This document shows, piece after piece, positions 35,437 through 44,076 of a stretch of 56,599 bases of DNA. The position numbers and the translations under genes are program-made. This DNA is from a bacterium (GTDB taxonomy: Bacteria > Auribacterota > Tritonobacteria > UBA1439). The stretch is taken from the NCBI GenBank assembly GCA_028716845.1, contig JAQUPF010000014.1, forward strand, positions 1 through 56,599, in the 5' to 3' direction. How positions within the stretch are numbered: position 1 is the stretch's first letter; every line of letters starts with the position of its first letter. The notes beneath the pieces were generated by a model that saw only the letters and a list, made by a program, of their open reading frames with translations, did no database searches and had not been told where the DNA came from.

Positions 35437-36696
35437 ATGACCGATGGGGAAGTGGCCGGGGGGGGCGCCGTGATCGACGACGCGGACCTTCTGTTCCTCG
35501 AGAAGCTCTGCCGGGGCGAGACGGCGGACCGTCGACCCTTCTGGGAGGAATACTTCGCCGCCGTCCGCGGCGCCGCGAAGGCGGAGCTCCACTGCCATCT
35601 CGCGGGCTCGATGCGCCCGGAGACGTTCCGCGAACTGGCCCGGTCCATCCCCGACCTCGACTGGAGCTTCTGCGACGCGGGGTTCGGCTACGGGGTCGGC
35701 CCGGCCGTCGCGGGCGGGACGCTCGAGGACGCGAAGCGGCTCCTCGAGTACCGAAAGGCCGGCGGGAGCCTCTCCGACTACATGCTCTCCTACGCCCTGC
35801 CGAAGACGGTCCTCGCCAACGAGGCCGCCCTCCGGCGGGTCATCTTCGAGGTCTGCGAGGACAACCACCGGGAGGGGGTGCGGTACCTGGAGATCAGATT
35901 CAACCCCCACATGCTGACCGGCGGGATCCGGACGGCGGCATACATCGAGGCGCTCGCGGAGGGTGCGGAACGGGCGGAGCGGGAGCTCCCCGGCTTCGAG
36001 GCGGTCCTGATCCTCTCGCTCGTGAAGGACTACGAGCCGGAGGTCGTCGAGCGCCTCCTCGACGAGGTGATCGAGGCGAACGGGCGGGCAGGCGTCCGGG
36101 GCAGGGTCAGGGGGATCGACAGCGCCGGCAACGAGCTCGGGTTCGCCATCGAGGGGCACGCGAACGTCTTCGCGCGGGCCCGCGCCGCCGGGTTCGCCGT
36201 CGTCTGCCACGCGGGCGAGGCGTTCGCCTGCCTCGAGGACGGGATCGGGATGATCGAGGGCGCCGTCCAGATCCTCGGCGCGCGGCGCATCGGCCACGGC
36301 CTGGCGGCGGGCATCGACCCCGCGCGCCTCGCGGGGAGCGAGGACATGCGCGGCCGGCCGTACGACGCGCGCCGGATCGAGGCGCTCGCCGCGCGGCAGG
36401 CGGCGCTCCGCGGCCGGCTCGCGCGGGAGCGGATCGCGATCGAGGTGTGCCCCTCGAGCAACCTCCACACGGGGAACGTCCGCTCCCTCGCCGAGCATCC
36501 GCTCGCCGTGTTCCTCGCCGAGGGGCTCCCGGTCGCCGTCTGCACGGACAACCGGTGGATATCGCACACGAAGCTCACCTGGGAGATCGTCCGGATGGCG
36601 AAATGGCTCGACCTGCCGATCGAGACCGCCCGGGCCCTCGCCGATGCCGCGTTCAGCTTCAGGCTGGACGATATCGCGGGGGAGGATGGTTGCTAG
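35437..36696 (+). CDS. Adenosine deaminase family protein
   Basis: A 419-aa amidohydrolase-fold enzyme. Zinc ligands His52 and His54 lie in ELHCHLAGS. The catalytic Glu is in VVCHAGEAF, with RIGHG after it. CPSSNLHTGNV and VCTDNRW follow. In true adenosine deaminases the last motif is TDDP, where the second Asp contacts the purine N7; here it is Asn, so the substrate may be a different purine or an aminofutalosine-like compound. A ~45-residue N-terminal extension precedes the barrel. The start overlaps nothing and follows the M50 gene by 1 bp. Confidence 0.82.
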   Translation: MTDGEVAGGGAVIDDADLLFLEKLCRGETADRRPFWEEYFAAVRGAAKAELHCHLAGSMRPETFRELARSIPDLDWSFCDAGFGYGVGPAVAGGTLEDAKRLLEYRKAGGSLSDYMLSYALPKTVLANEAALRRVIFEVCEDNHREGVRYLEIRFNPHMLTGGIRTAAYIEALAEGAERAERELPGFEAVLILSLVKDYEPEVVERLLDEVIEANGRAGVRGRVRGIDSAGNELGFAIEGHANVFARARAAGFAVVCHAGEAFACLEDGIGMIEGAVQILGARRIGHGLAAGIDPARLAGSEDMRGRPYDARRIEALAARQAALRGRLARERIAIEVCPSSNLHTGNVRSLAEHPLAVFLAEGLPVAVCTDNRWISHTKLTWEIVRMAKWLDLPIETARALADAAFSFRLDDIAGEDGC

Positions 36697-36736
36697 CGGT
36701 GAGCATGGAGTTGTCGGGGGGAGGATTCACCGCAGG

Positions 36737-38842
36737 CTACCGGTACAGGTAAAGGTCCTTCTCCTGGTACTCCCTCACCTTCAGCCGGGGGTAGACGTAT
36801 ACCCCGGCGCTGCTGACCGTTCCCCGAAGCTCCACCGGGACCGCCCCCCCCGGCGCCCGCTCGTCCCCGCCGGCCAGCCGCTTCCTGTAGGCGTGCTCCT
36901 CGGCGATGGCGGCGAGCGACCGGTATGCCGCGGCCTCGATCTCGAACGTCTCCTCCCGCCCGCCGGCGAGGACGATCGTCACGGCGCCCCGCCGCGGCGA
37001 GTAGACGCCGCGGTCGGCGATCTCGCCGTTGTCCGGGTCGCCGTCGAGGAGGTGCGGGCCGAGGGGCGAGCCGACGACCCTGTAGATGACGGGATTCGCG
37101 GCGATGGCCTCTCGGTCGAGTTCGAACAGCGGATCCCCGCTCTTCTCGAGCACCGCGAGCATCTCGAGCGCCTTGAGGGCGGCCTTCGTGCGCGGGTATT
37201 CGTCGAGGATCGACTCGCAGCAGCGGATCTTCTCCTCCCGGCTCTCCGTCGCCGAGGCGAAGTCGAGGTACTGCCGGGCGGCCTTCTCGCGGAGCCCCGC
37301 GAGGCGCCGCTCCGAGAGCGTGCCGCTCGCCTCGTAATGGTACAGGGCCTTCGCGAGGTTCTGCCGCCGCGCGTAGGCCTTCGCGAGGACGGCGTGGACG
37401 TCGCGCGCCCCGGGCGAGTCCGGGTGGCGGCGGAGATAGGAGACGCCCGCGTCGATCACCTCCTGGTCGGAGACGGGGTTCCCGATGAAGGTGTTCGCCC
37501 CCCGGATCGCCATCGCCATGACGTTGAAGGTCCCCAGGCTCTGGACGGCATGGAGGCCCTGGGTGATGAGGCGGGAGGTGCTGAGGATGATGTTCGACTT
37601 GACGAACTCCTCGCCCAGGACGACGAACCGCGCCGTCCGCCTGCCGTGCGCCGCCCGCGACTGCGCGAACGCGCTCCGCAGATTGTACGCCGGATCGGCG
37701 AGGTACGCCTCGCACCGGCCGGCGACGAGGGTCCCGCGGTGCTCCCGCGCGATGGCGCCCATGAGATCCTTTGCCTTCTCGTGCGCCCCCTTCATGTCAT
37801 GGGCGACGGCGATCGCGTAGCGTGCGGTCGGCGCATACCGGCTGTGCGGGTGGCGCTCGAGGAAGCCCTCGGCCTCGTCGATCATCTCCTCGGGGACGGC
37901 ACGCGCCGCCGCGTACAGCACCTTCTCGTAGCGGCGTTCCTCCTCGGGCGTCGGCGGCGGCAGGGTGTCCGCGGCGGGCCGGAGGCTCCGCTCGCGGAGG
38001 CGGTTCCGCTCCGCCTCGAGCTGCCGGGCGCGGGCGAGCCCCTCCGCGGCCCCGCGCGAGGCGGGCATGTAGGCGAGGGCGTTCTTGAAGCGCTGCTGCG
38101 CCTGCCAGAATTCCTCCCTTGCGAGATGCTCCCGCGCGGCGGCGACCTCTCCGTCGTGGCATGCGGCGATCCGCTTGCGGTCGAGGCCGGTCACCTTCCG
38201 CCGCAGGATCTCCGCGCCGTCGCTGTCGGGGTAGCGCTCGAGGAACCGGTTGTAGAGATCGAGCGCCTTCCGCTCGCGGACGCTCAGCTCGGTGAGCCTG
38301 TTCACGTTGAGCGCGGTCGCCACGCCCGCGTCGATGAGCGCCGGGAAATAGCCGACGCTCAGGAGGCTGAGGGGGCGGACGAACGTGTTGAAGATGAAGG
38401 CGAAGCGGTTGTAGCGGTCCGTCCGGATGAGGGAGTCGGCGGTCCGCACCTCGTCGCTCAGCCGGTATGCCACCCGCTCCCGCAGGGTCCCGTCCCGCGC
38501 CTCCCCGAGCAGATGCCGCTGGGCGGTCATGTACTCGTCCCGGTCCTCGATCGTGCTCACCATCAGATCGAGGAGGTTGTCGCCCAGGCCCGTCGTCGGC
38601 TGCCCCTGCTCCCTGAGGAAGGCGTCCATCGTCTTGAAGTAGAGGTACTCCTCCTCGAGGTCCTCCGCCCTGTGGAGATAGGCGAAGGCGATGGCGCGGG
38701 CGACACGCCGCTCGATGTCCGAGGGGCCGTCCGCTCCGACGGCCGCCGGCGGGCGCGGTTCGTCCGCCCCGGACGACGCCGCGGCATGGGACGCGGCGGC
38801 CGCCGAGAGGAGGAGGGCGATGACGAGCCGGCGCGCGGTCAT
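36737..38842 (-). CDS. Secreted TPR-like repeat protein, unknown function
   Basis: A 701-aa protein with a cleavable signal peptide (MTARRLVIALLLSAAAASHA). It is alpha-helical, with several tetratricopeptide-like units: LYNRFLERYPDSDGAEILRR, AEGFLERHPHSRYAPTARYA and LRRHPDSPGARDVHAVLAKA each carry the Y-P/H-P-D-S signature of bacterial TPR pairs. The final ~130 residues form a beta-rich domain. It is probably periplasmic and a protein-protein scaffold. It starts inside the end of the upstream lipoprotein gene (4-bp overlap), so the two act together. Confidence 0.72.
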   Translation of the reverse strand: MTARRLVIALLLSAAAASHAAASSGADEPRPPAAVGADGPSDIERRVARAIAFAYLHRAEDLEEEYLYFKTMDAFLREQGQPTTGLGDNLLDLMVSTIEDRDEYMTAQRHLLGEARDGTLRERVAYRLSDEVRTADSLIRTDRYNRFAFIFNTFVRPLSLLSVGYFPALIDAGVATALNVNRLTELSVRERKALDLYNRFLERYPDSDGAEILRRKVTGLDRKRIAACHDGEVAAAREHLAREEFWQAQQRFKNALAYMPASRGAAEGLARARQLEAERNRLRERSLRPAADTLPPPTPEEERRYEKVLYAAARAVPEEMIDEAEGFLERHPHSRYAPTARYAIAVAHDMKGAHEKAKDLMGAIAREHRGTLVAGRCEAYLADPAYNLRSAFAQSRAAHGRRTARFVVLGEEFVKSNIILSTSRLITQGLHAVQSLGTFNVMAMAIRGANTFIGNPVSDQEVIDAGVSYLRRHPDSPGARDVHAVLAKAYARRQNLAKALYHYEASGTLSERRLAGLREKAARQYLDFASATESREEKIRCCESILDEYPRTKAALKALEMLAVLEKSGDPLFELDREAIAANPVIYRVVGSPLGPHLLDGDPDNGEIADRGVYSPRRGAVTIVLAGGREETFEIEAAAYRSLAAIAEEHAYRKRLAGGDERAPGGAVPVELRGTVSSAGVYVYPRLKVREYQEKDLYLYR

Positions 38843-39774
38843 TCGCTCTCCCCCTGCACCTTCGCCACGAAGGCGTTGAACGCCTGGAGCTTCCCGAGCG
38901 CCTCGACCTTCTCGACGGCCCCGTCCTTCTGCGCGACGAGGCTGTAGAGGCGGATGGCGGCGTCGGCGGACTTGTTGAAGGTCCCCATGTCGAAATCGAG
39001 ACTCTGCGGGGAGACCTCCTGGGCGTAACGCTTGGAGAGGAGGGCGCAGAAATCCGCCCAGTTGAGGTAATGGATGTTGATGTTCTTGCTCCGCGCGTGC
39101 TTGACCGTGAGCTGCCGGTAGAGATTGAGCGCGGTCTCGATCCCGTTCTCCACGAGCGGGTAGTTTTGCGCGATGAACTCGGCGAGCCGCTGCTCAGCGT
39201 TCTCCTCCTCCTCGAGCGCGAGCCATTCGTACGGCGTCCCCTTCACCTCGCCGATGAGCCGCCCCCAGCCGTCGAGCCGGAACTCCATCTCCGTGAGGTA
39301 GTCGCCGACGGTCTTCTTCTGGATGGCGTACTCCGCGAGGGCGTTGAACTTCTCGAGCACCCGTATCTTGACCGCGGCCTGCTCGCGGAGCGGTGATTCA
39401 CTCTCGGCGACGACCCGGAACGCCCTGATCGCCCCGCCGTAATCGTGCAGGCGCTCCATGCAGATCCCCTTGGAGAAATGGACGACGTCCGTCAGGCGGC
39501 GCGGGTAGATCCGCTCGAAGTTGATGAGCCGTATGAGGCTCGCCTTGTAGAGGTTCTGGCCGCTCGGATCGCGCGGCGCGGGGAACTGGTACGTGTTGTC
39601 GCCGGCGTGCCGCTGGACGTCGCTCACGATCTCGAGCAGGTTCTCGTACGGCCCGTACCGGGGATCGGCGCGCATATCGCCGCCGCCGGCGCAGCCGGCC
39701 GCGAGCGCGGCGAGCGCGGCCGCCGATGCGGCGATCCATCGCCTTCGCCTGAAGCGGGAGGCGCGGGTCCTCAT
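38839..39774 (-). CDS. Lipoprotein with helical repeats, partner of the TPR protein
   Basis: A 311-aa protein beginning MRTRASRFRRRRW with a hydrophobic stretch ending AALAAGC, so Cys28 is the likely lipidation site. The mature part is helical with repeat-like segments (VVHFSKGICMERLHDYGGAIRAFR), suggesting a TPR-type fold. The ATG at 39774 is chosen because a GTG nine codons earlier (39801) would lie at the predicted transcription start. Cotranscription with the following TPR protein suggests an outer-membrane or periplasmic complex. I recognise no named family. Confidence 0.65.
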   Translation of the reverse strand: MRTRASRFRRRRWIAASAAALAALAAGCAGGGDMRADPRYGPYENLLEIVSDVQRHAGDNTYQFPAPRDPSGQNLYKASLIRLINFERIYPRRLTDVVHFSKGICMERLHDYGGAIRAFRVVAESESPLREQAAVKIRVLEKFNALAEYAIQKKTVGDYLTEMEFRLDGWGRLIGEVKGTPYEWLALEEEENAEQRLAEFIAQNYPLVENGIETALNLYRQLTVKHARSKNINIHYLNWADFCALLSKRYAQEVSPQSLDFDMGTFNKSADAAIRLYSLVAQKDGAVEKVEALGKLQAFNAFVAKVQGESE

Positions 39775-39806
39775 GGGGGGATGTGAATATGCCTCGATCA
39801 CGGTTC

Positions 39807-39812
39807 ATTATA
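39807..39812 (-). promoter_or_regulatory. -10 element of the lipoprotein-TPR operon
   Basis: A perfect TATAAT on the minus strand predicts a start near 39800, leaving about 26 nt to the ATG at 39774. No good -35 is visible. The 317-bp gap 39775-40091 otherwise holds CGCGGAT-type words (39868-39900) and the hairpins at 39929-39968. Confidence 0.45.
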
Positions 39813-39928
39813 CCACGGATTGCGCCGCTGTCCGCATGCACGGAACCAAAGGAACAGCGTCTCTGCCGCGGATGGGCGCGGATGCACGCGGATTGAATTG
39901 GTTCTTCATGATTGACGACCGCCGGCGG

Positions 39929-39968
39929 TGTCAACCGGCGGTGACACTGTCAACCGGGGTTGACAGTG
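39929..39968. repeat. Overlapping hairpins upstream of comEC
   Basis: A perfect 11-bp inverted repeat (CACTGTCAACC / GGTTGACAGTG, 39945-39968) has a 2-nt centre. A smaller one (GTGTCA / TGACAC, 39929-39947) overlaps it. The word TCAACCGG recurs. They could be an operator or a transcription-pausing structure. The nearby TAAAAT at 39996-40001 lacks a spaced -35. Confidence 0.55.
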
Positions 39969-40091
39969 CGGCGGCCCCGTCGCGGGTCGGTTGCCTAAAA
40001 TCGCTCCTGGAGGCCGCAGGGGGCGTTCTCTTCATCTGAAATTCAGCGGGGCCGGTACGGAACTTGCGCTCCATCCCATCCGGAGGATGCC

Positions 40092-42608
40092 GTGCACATG
40101 CCCGCGATGTCCCTCGCCGCCGCCTTCGCCGCCGGAATCGTCCTCTGCCGCCTTTCAGCGGTGCATGCCGTCGTCCCCGCGGCGGCGGCGGCGATGGGAG
40201 CGGCCTCGCTTGCGGCGCTCATGCGGCGGGATCGACCGGCCACGGCCGCCGCGCTCGTCGCGGCGGGTCTCGCCGGCTTCTCATCCCTGTCGCTCGCCGA
40301 GCGGGTCCTCGCATGCGGAGACCTGCGGGCGCTCGCGGGGGACCGGCAGGTCTTCCTGGACGTGCGGGGCGTCGTCTCGGCATCGGAACCGTGGCGGGCA
40401 TGCCGGTCGGAAGAGGGGGCGGCGTTCCGGACGACACTCTCCCTCGAGACGACCGCGGTGCGGGGGCCGGCGGGCTGGATCCCGGCGCGCGGGCGGCTGC
40501 GCGCGACGATCCGGGCGGAGCGGCCGTTCGAGTTCGCCGCCGCCGACCTCCTGCAGATGAGCGGCGCGCTCCGGAGAATCCGCGGCGCGACGAACCCCGG
40601 TCAGTTCGACCGGCGGGCATACTGGCGGAGGAGGGGGGTGGAGTACGAGTTCCACGCCCGGGGCGCGTCGATCACGCGGCGGCCGCAGGCCGGTGCGGCC
40701 GCGGCCTGCCGCCGGGTCATCGAGTCGGTCCGGCGCCGCCTCCGCGCGGGCCTCGAGACCGGCATCCCCGACTGCCAGGAACGGCGGATCATCCTCGCGA
40801 TGCTGCTCGGTTTCCGGCAGGGGCTGGAGGAGGAGACGATGCGGCCGTTCCGCCTCACGAACAGCGCGCACATCCTGGCCATATCGGGCCTCCACGTCGG
40901 ATTCTTCTTCCTGCTGGTTCGGGGGCTCCTCGGCGCCCTCCAGGTCCCCCGGCGCGCCTCCTCGCTCGCCGCGATCCCCCTCATCTGGGCCTACGCCCTC
41001 CTGACCGGCGCCGCCGTCCCCGTCCTGCGGGCATCGGTGATGTTCACCGCCCTCCTCGCCGCGCCGTTCTTCGGCAGGCGGAGCAATCCGCTGAACGCCC
41101 TCGGGGCGGCCGCCTTCGTCATCCTGGCGGCGAATCCGCTCCAGCTCTTCGACACGGGCCTCCACCTCTCGTTCGCCGCCGTGGCGGCCATCCTCCTGCT
41201 CGAGCCGCCCATCGAGGCCGCGCTGCGCCGGCTGTGGCCGTGCGGACCCGAGCCGGGACTCCTCATCGTCCGGCAGTCGGACCTCCTGCGGTGGAGGGCG
41301 GGGCGCGCGGCCGCCGCGCTCTGCGCCGCGTCGGCGGCCGTCTTCCTCGGCCTCGCCCCCCTCATCGCCCGGTCATTCAACCTCATCTCCCTCCTCGGCC
41401 TGCCTTGCAACGCCGTCGTCATCCCGGCGGGAATCGCCGTCGTGGCGCTCGGCTTCGCCGCCGCCGCCGCCTCGCTCGTCTGGTCCGCGCCGGCGGCGCT
41501 CATCAACCGCCTGAATCTCCTCGTCGTCTCGTGCCTCATCGCCTGCCTCCGCCGCCTCGCCGCCTTCCCGTGGGGATGGCGGGCGGTCCCCGCCCATTCG
41601 CCCGCGCGCATGCTCATCCACTACGCCGCCCTCGCCGCGGCCTGCGCCGGCCTCCTCGCGAGGGTGCGCCCGGCCGTTCGGGGCGTCCTCCTCCTCTCGG
41701 CGGCGGCCGTCTTCATCCTCCCTGCGGCCTTCCCGCGGGGGGAGGGGAGGGTCGAGATGACCGTTCTGGACGTCGGCCAGGGAGATGCGATCTATATCGA
41801 GTTCCCCGCGGGCGAGGCGATGCTGATCGACGGCGGGGCGGCCGCCGGCTCGGCGGTGATCCTTCCGTTCCTCCGGAGCCGCGGGCGGTCCTCGCTCGAC
41901 GCCGTCGTCCTCACCCACCCGCACGACGACCACATCACCGGCCTGTTCGACGTCCTCGCCGGCTGCGAGGTCGGGAGGCTCATCATCGCCGACTGGGGCG
42001 AGCCGTGCGCGCCGCTCCTCCGTCTCGTGCGGCTCGCCGGGGAACGGAGCGTCCCGGTGCGCCGCGTCGCCCGCGGCGACATCCTCGCGCGCGGCGGCGG
42101 CGTGACGGTCACGGTGCTCAACCCCGGCCGGCGCCCGGGCGGGGCGCCGGAGAACCTCAACGACGCGTCGATCGCGCTCCGCCTCGACGACGGCCGCGCC
42201 GCCATCCTCCTCTGCGCCGACCTGGAGCGGGCGGCCGAGGAGGATCTCTGCGCGGTCGGGCTGCCGCTCCGGGCGGACGTGCTCAAGGTCGGGCACCACG
42301 GGAGCGCGACATCCTCAACCGCCGCGCTGATCGACCGCGCGCGTCCCTCGCACGCCGTCGTGAGCGTCGGCAGGCACAACCGGTTCGGCCACCCGTCGCC
42401 CGAGGCGCTCGGCCGGCTGCGGGAGCGCGGCTGCAGGGTGCTCAGGACGGACCTGCACGGCGCGGTGACCGTGCGCCTCGGCGGCGGAACGGTCGAGCTC
42501 TCCACCTTCCGCGCCGGGACAATGCACCACTCCACCACGGATCATCACGGATCATTGACTGATATCCACCGATTCGTATGCGGGACTTCCCGTGTGAATC
42601 CGCGATGA
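40092..42608 (+). CDS. comEC: ComEC/Rec2 DNA-uptake channel protein
   Basis: An 838-aa protein combining three parts. An N-terminal DUF4131-like region (about 60-200) is followed by the membrane ComEC channel domain (about 215-540), with SAHILAISGLHVGFFFLL as its hallmark. A C-terminal metallo-beta-lactamase domain (from about 555) has VLDVGQGDAIYIE and the metal motif THPHDDHITG. It forms the inner-membrane pore for transformation DNA. The start is uncertain between GTG 40092 and ATG 40098, both behind GGAGGA. The last ~27 residues are encoded by repeat DNA of the CACGGAT family, so the natural C-terminus has been extended. Confidence 0.9.
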   Translation: MHMPAMSLAAAFAAGIVLCRLSAVHAVVPAAAAAMGAASLAALMRRDRPATAAALVAAGLAGFSSLSLAERVLACGDLRALAGDRQVFLDVRGVVSASEPWRACRSEEGAAFRTTLSLETTAVRGPAGWIPARGRLRATIRAERPFEFAAADLLQMSGALRRIRGATNPGQFDRRAYWRRRGVEYEFHARGASITRRPQAGAAAACRRVIESVRRRLRAGLETGIPDCQERRIILAMLLGFRQGLEEETMRPFRLTNSAHILAISGLHVGFFFLLVRGLLGALQVPRRASSLAAIPLIWAYALLTGAAVPVLRASVMFTALLAAPFFGRRSNPLNALGAAAFVILAANPLQLFDTGLHLSFAAVAAILLLEPPIEAALRRLWPCGPEPGLLIVRQSDLLRWRAGRAAAALCAASAAVFLGLAPLIARSFNLISLLGLPCNAVVIPAGIAVVALGFAAAAASLVWSAPAALINRLNLLVVSCLIACLRRLAAFPWGWRAVPAHSPARMLIHYAALAAACAGLLARVRPAVRGVLLLSAAAVFILPAAFPRGEGRVEMTVLDVGQGDAIYIEFPAGEAMLIDGGAAAGSAVILPFLRSRGRSSLDAVVLTHPHDDHITGLFDVLAGCEVGRLIIADWGEPCAPLLRLVRLAGERSVPVRRVARGDILARGGGVTVTVLNPGRRPGGAPENLNDASIALRLDDGRAAILLCADLERAAEEDLCAVGLPLRADVLKVGHHGSATSSTAALIDRARPSHAVVSVGRHNRFGHPSPEALGRLRERGCRVLRTDLHGAVTVRLGGGTVELSTFRAGTMHHSTTDHHGSLTDIHRFVCGTSRVNPR

Positions 42609-42615
42609 TCCGTGG
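42535..42615. repeat. CACGGAT-type inverted repeat overlapping the comEC 3' end
   Basis: CCACGGATCATCACGGAT (42535-42552) and its near-complement (42598-42615) are matched at 17 of 18 positions. The comEC stop codon (42606-42608) lies inside the right arm. Related words continue to about 42630. Confidence 0.75.
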
Positions 42616-42676
42616 AAATCCGCGGCTGTTCGTGCATCGTGCTTCGGCTTCGGGCTTTCCGCGCCCGCATTCCGCC

Positions 42677-42705
42677 TTGACTTCGCCCCCCGCTTCGCCT
42701 ATATT
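42677..42705 (+). promoter_or_regulatory. Promoter of the ketosynthase operon
   Basis: TTGACT (42677-42682) and TATATT (42700-42705) are spaced by exactly 17 bp. The predicted start near 42712 leaves a leader of about 66 nt before the first ketosynthase ATG. This is the only promoter found for the 12-kb gene run up to the terminator at 54938. Confidence 0.7.
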
Positions 42706-42777
42706 CGGTTCCACCCAGGCTTGAGAACCGTGCCCCGCGCCCGCGCGCCGGGCGCCCGGGTCGCGCACGGGGAAGCG

Positions 42778-44076
42778 ATGATCGACCGGAAACGAAGGGT
42801 GGCCGTCACCGGCATCGGTGTCATAAGCCCCCTCGGGTTGACCGCCTCGGATTTCTGGACGAACCTCGTCGCAGACAGGTCGGGAGTCTCATCCATAACG
42901 CTCTTCGACGCCGCCGCCCTCCCGACGAGAATCGCGGCGGAGGTCAGGGGCTTCGACCCCTCCCGCTACGTCGCCCGGCGCAAGTCCCTCAAGGTGATGA
43001 TGCGGGACATGCAGTTCGCCGTCGCCGCGGCGAAGGAGGCGGTGGCGGACGCGCGGCTCGAGGGCGCCGGGATCGACCCGCAGCGAATCGGCGTCGTCTT
43101 CGGCGCCGGCATGATCTCGACGGACATCGAGGAGATCGCCCCCGCGATCCGGCACTCGCGCGGACCCGACGGGCGGTTCGATCTTGTCCGCTTCGGGAAG
43201 GCGGGGATCAGGCACCTCTTCCCCCTCTGGCTCCTCAAGCAGCTGCCCAATATGCTCGCCTCCCACGTGGCGATCATCTACGACGCGCAGGGACCGAGCA
43301 ACACGATCACGACCGGCTGCTCGAGCAGCGCCCACGCGATCGGGGAGGCGTACCGGATCATCTCGCGCGGGGGGGCGGACCTGATCATCACGGGCGGAGC
43401 GAGCTCCTCCATCACGCCCCTCAAGCTCATCCGGTACGACAGGCTCGGCGTCCTCTCGCGGCGGAACGACGAGCCGGAGCGGGCGAGCCGCCCCTTCGAC
43501 GCCGCCAGGGACGGATTCGTCATCGGCGAGGGGGCGGGGGTCGTCGTCCTGGAGGAGTGGGAGGGGGCGCGCGCCCGCGGCGCCGCCGTGCACGCGGAGG
43601 TGGTCGGCTACGGGAACTCGGTGGACATCCGGTGCGGCGAGGAGCGCCGCGTCGAGCCGTCGAGCAAGGCCCGCGCCATGCGCGCCGCCCTCGCCGACGG
43701 CGGCCTCGACCCCGGGGGGATCGGCTACATCAGCGCCCACGGCAACTCCATCCCGTTCACGGACCGCCTCGAGACGAGCGCCGTCAAGGAGGTCTTCGGG
43801 GACCGGGCGGCGGGGATACCGGTGAGCTCGATCAAGGGGAACATCGGCGATCTCGGCCCCGCCGCCGGCGCCCTCGGCCTCATCTCGACGGTGCTCGCCA
43901 TGCGGCACCGGCTCATCCCGTGCACGCGCAACTACGAGACGCCCGACCCGGCGTGCGATCTCGATTACGTCCCGGCGCCCCGCCGCGCCGACGTTTCCTG
44001 CGCGCTTTGCAACTCGTTCGACTTCATGGGGCAGAACGTGAGCATCGTCCTCCGGCGGCCGGGGGCGCCGTCATGA
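42778..44076 (+). CDS. Divergent FabF-like beta-ketoacyl synthase, catalytic His replaced
   Basis: A 432-aa thiolase-fold protein of the KAS II type. The active Cys181 is present in TGCSSSAHAIGEA and His321 in ISAHGNS. The second catalytic His, expected in KSMTGHLLGAAG, is Asp358 in SIKGNIGDLGPAAG, while Lys353 is kept. The gating loop GFGG is replaced by DFMG. It could be a chain-length-factor-like partner, or a ketosynthase with altered chemistry; it is not a simple CLF because the Cys remains. GGGGAAG precedes the ATG. It overlaps the next ketosynthase gene by 4 bp (ATGA), suggesting a heterodimer. Confidence 0.85.
   Translation: MIDRKRRVAVTGIGVISPLGLTASDFWTNLVADRSGVSSITLFDAAALPTRIAAEVRGFDPSRYVARRKSLKVMMRDMQFAVAAAKEAVADARLEGAGIDPQRIGVVFGAGMISTDIEEIAPAIRHSRGPDGRFDLVRFGKAGIRHLFPLWLLKQLPNMLASHVAIIYDAQGPSNTITTGCSSSAHAIGEAYRIISRGGADLIITGGASSSITPLKLIRYDRLGVLSRRNDEPERASRPFDAARDGFVIGEGAGVVVLEEWEGARARGAAVHAEVVGYGNSVDIRCGEERRVEPSSKARAMRAALADGGLDPGGIGYISAHGNSIPFTDRLETSAVKEVFGDRAAGIPVSSIKGNIGDLGPAAGALGLISTVLAMRHRLIPCTRNYETPDPACDLDYVPAPRRADVSCALCNSFDFMGQNVSIVLRRPGAPS

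Noticed and set aside
36644-38947. Plus-strand frame of 767 codons opposite the TPR-like gene
   Set aside because: Antisense shadow; the minus strand has a signal peptide, TPR pattern and an overlapping partner gene.
39945-40001. TTGACA at 39960 paired with TAAAAT at 39996 as a comEC promoter
   Set aside because: The spacing is 30 bp, too long for sigma70. The TTGACA is part of the hairpin repeat.
42778-44076. First ketosynthase as a true chain-length factor
   Set aside because: Chain-length factors lose the active-site Cys; this protein keeps it (TGCSSS) and instead lacks the later His.
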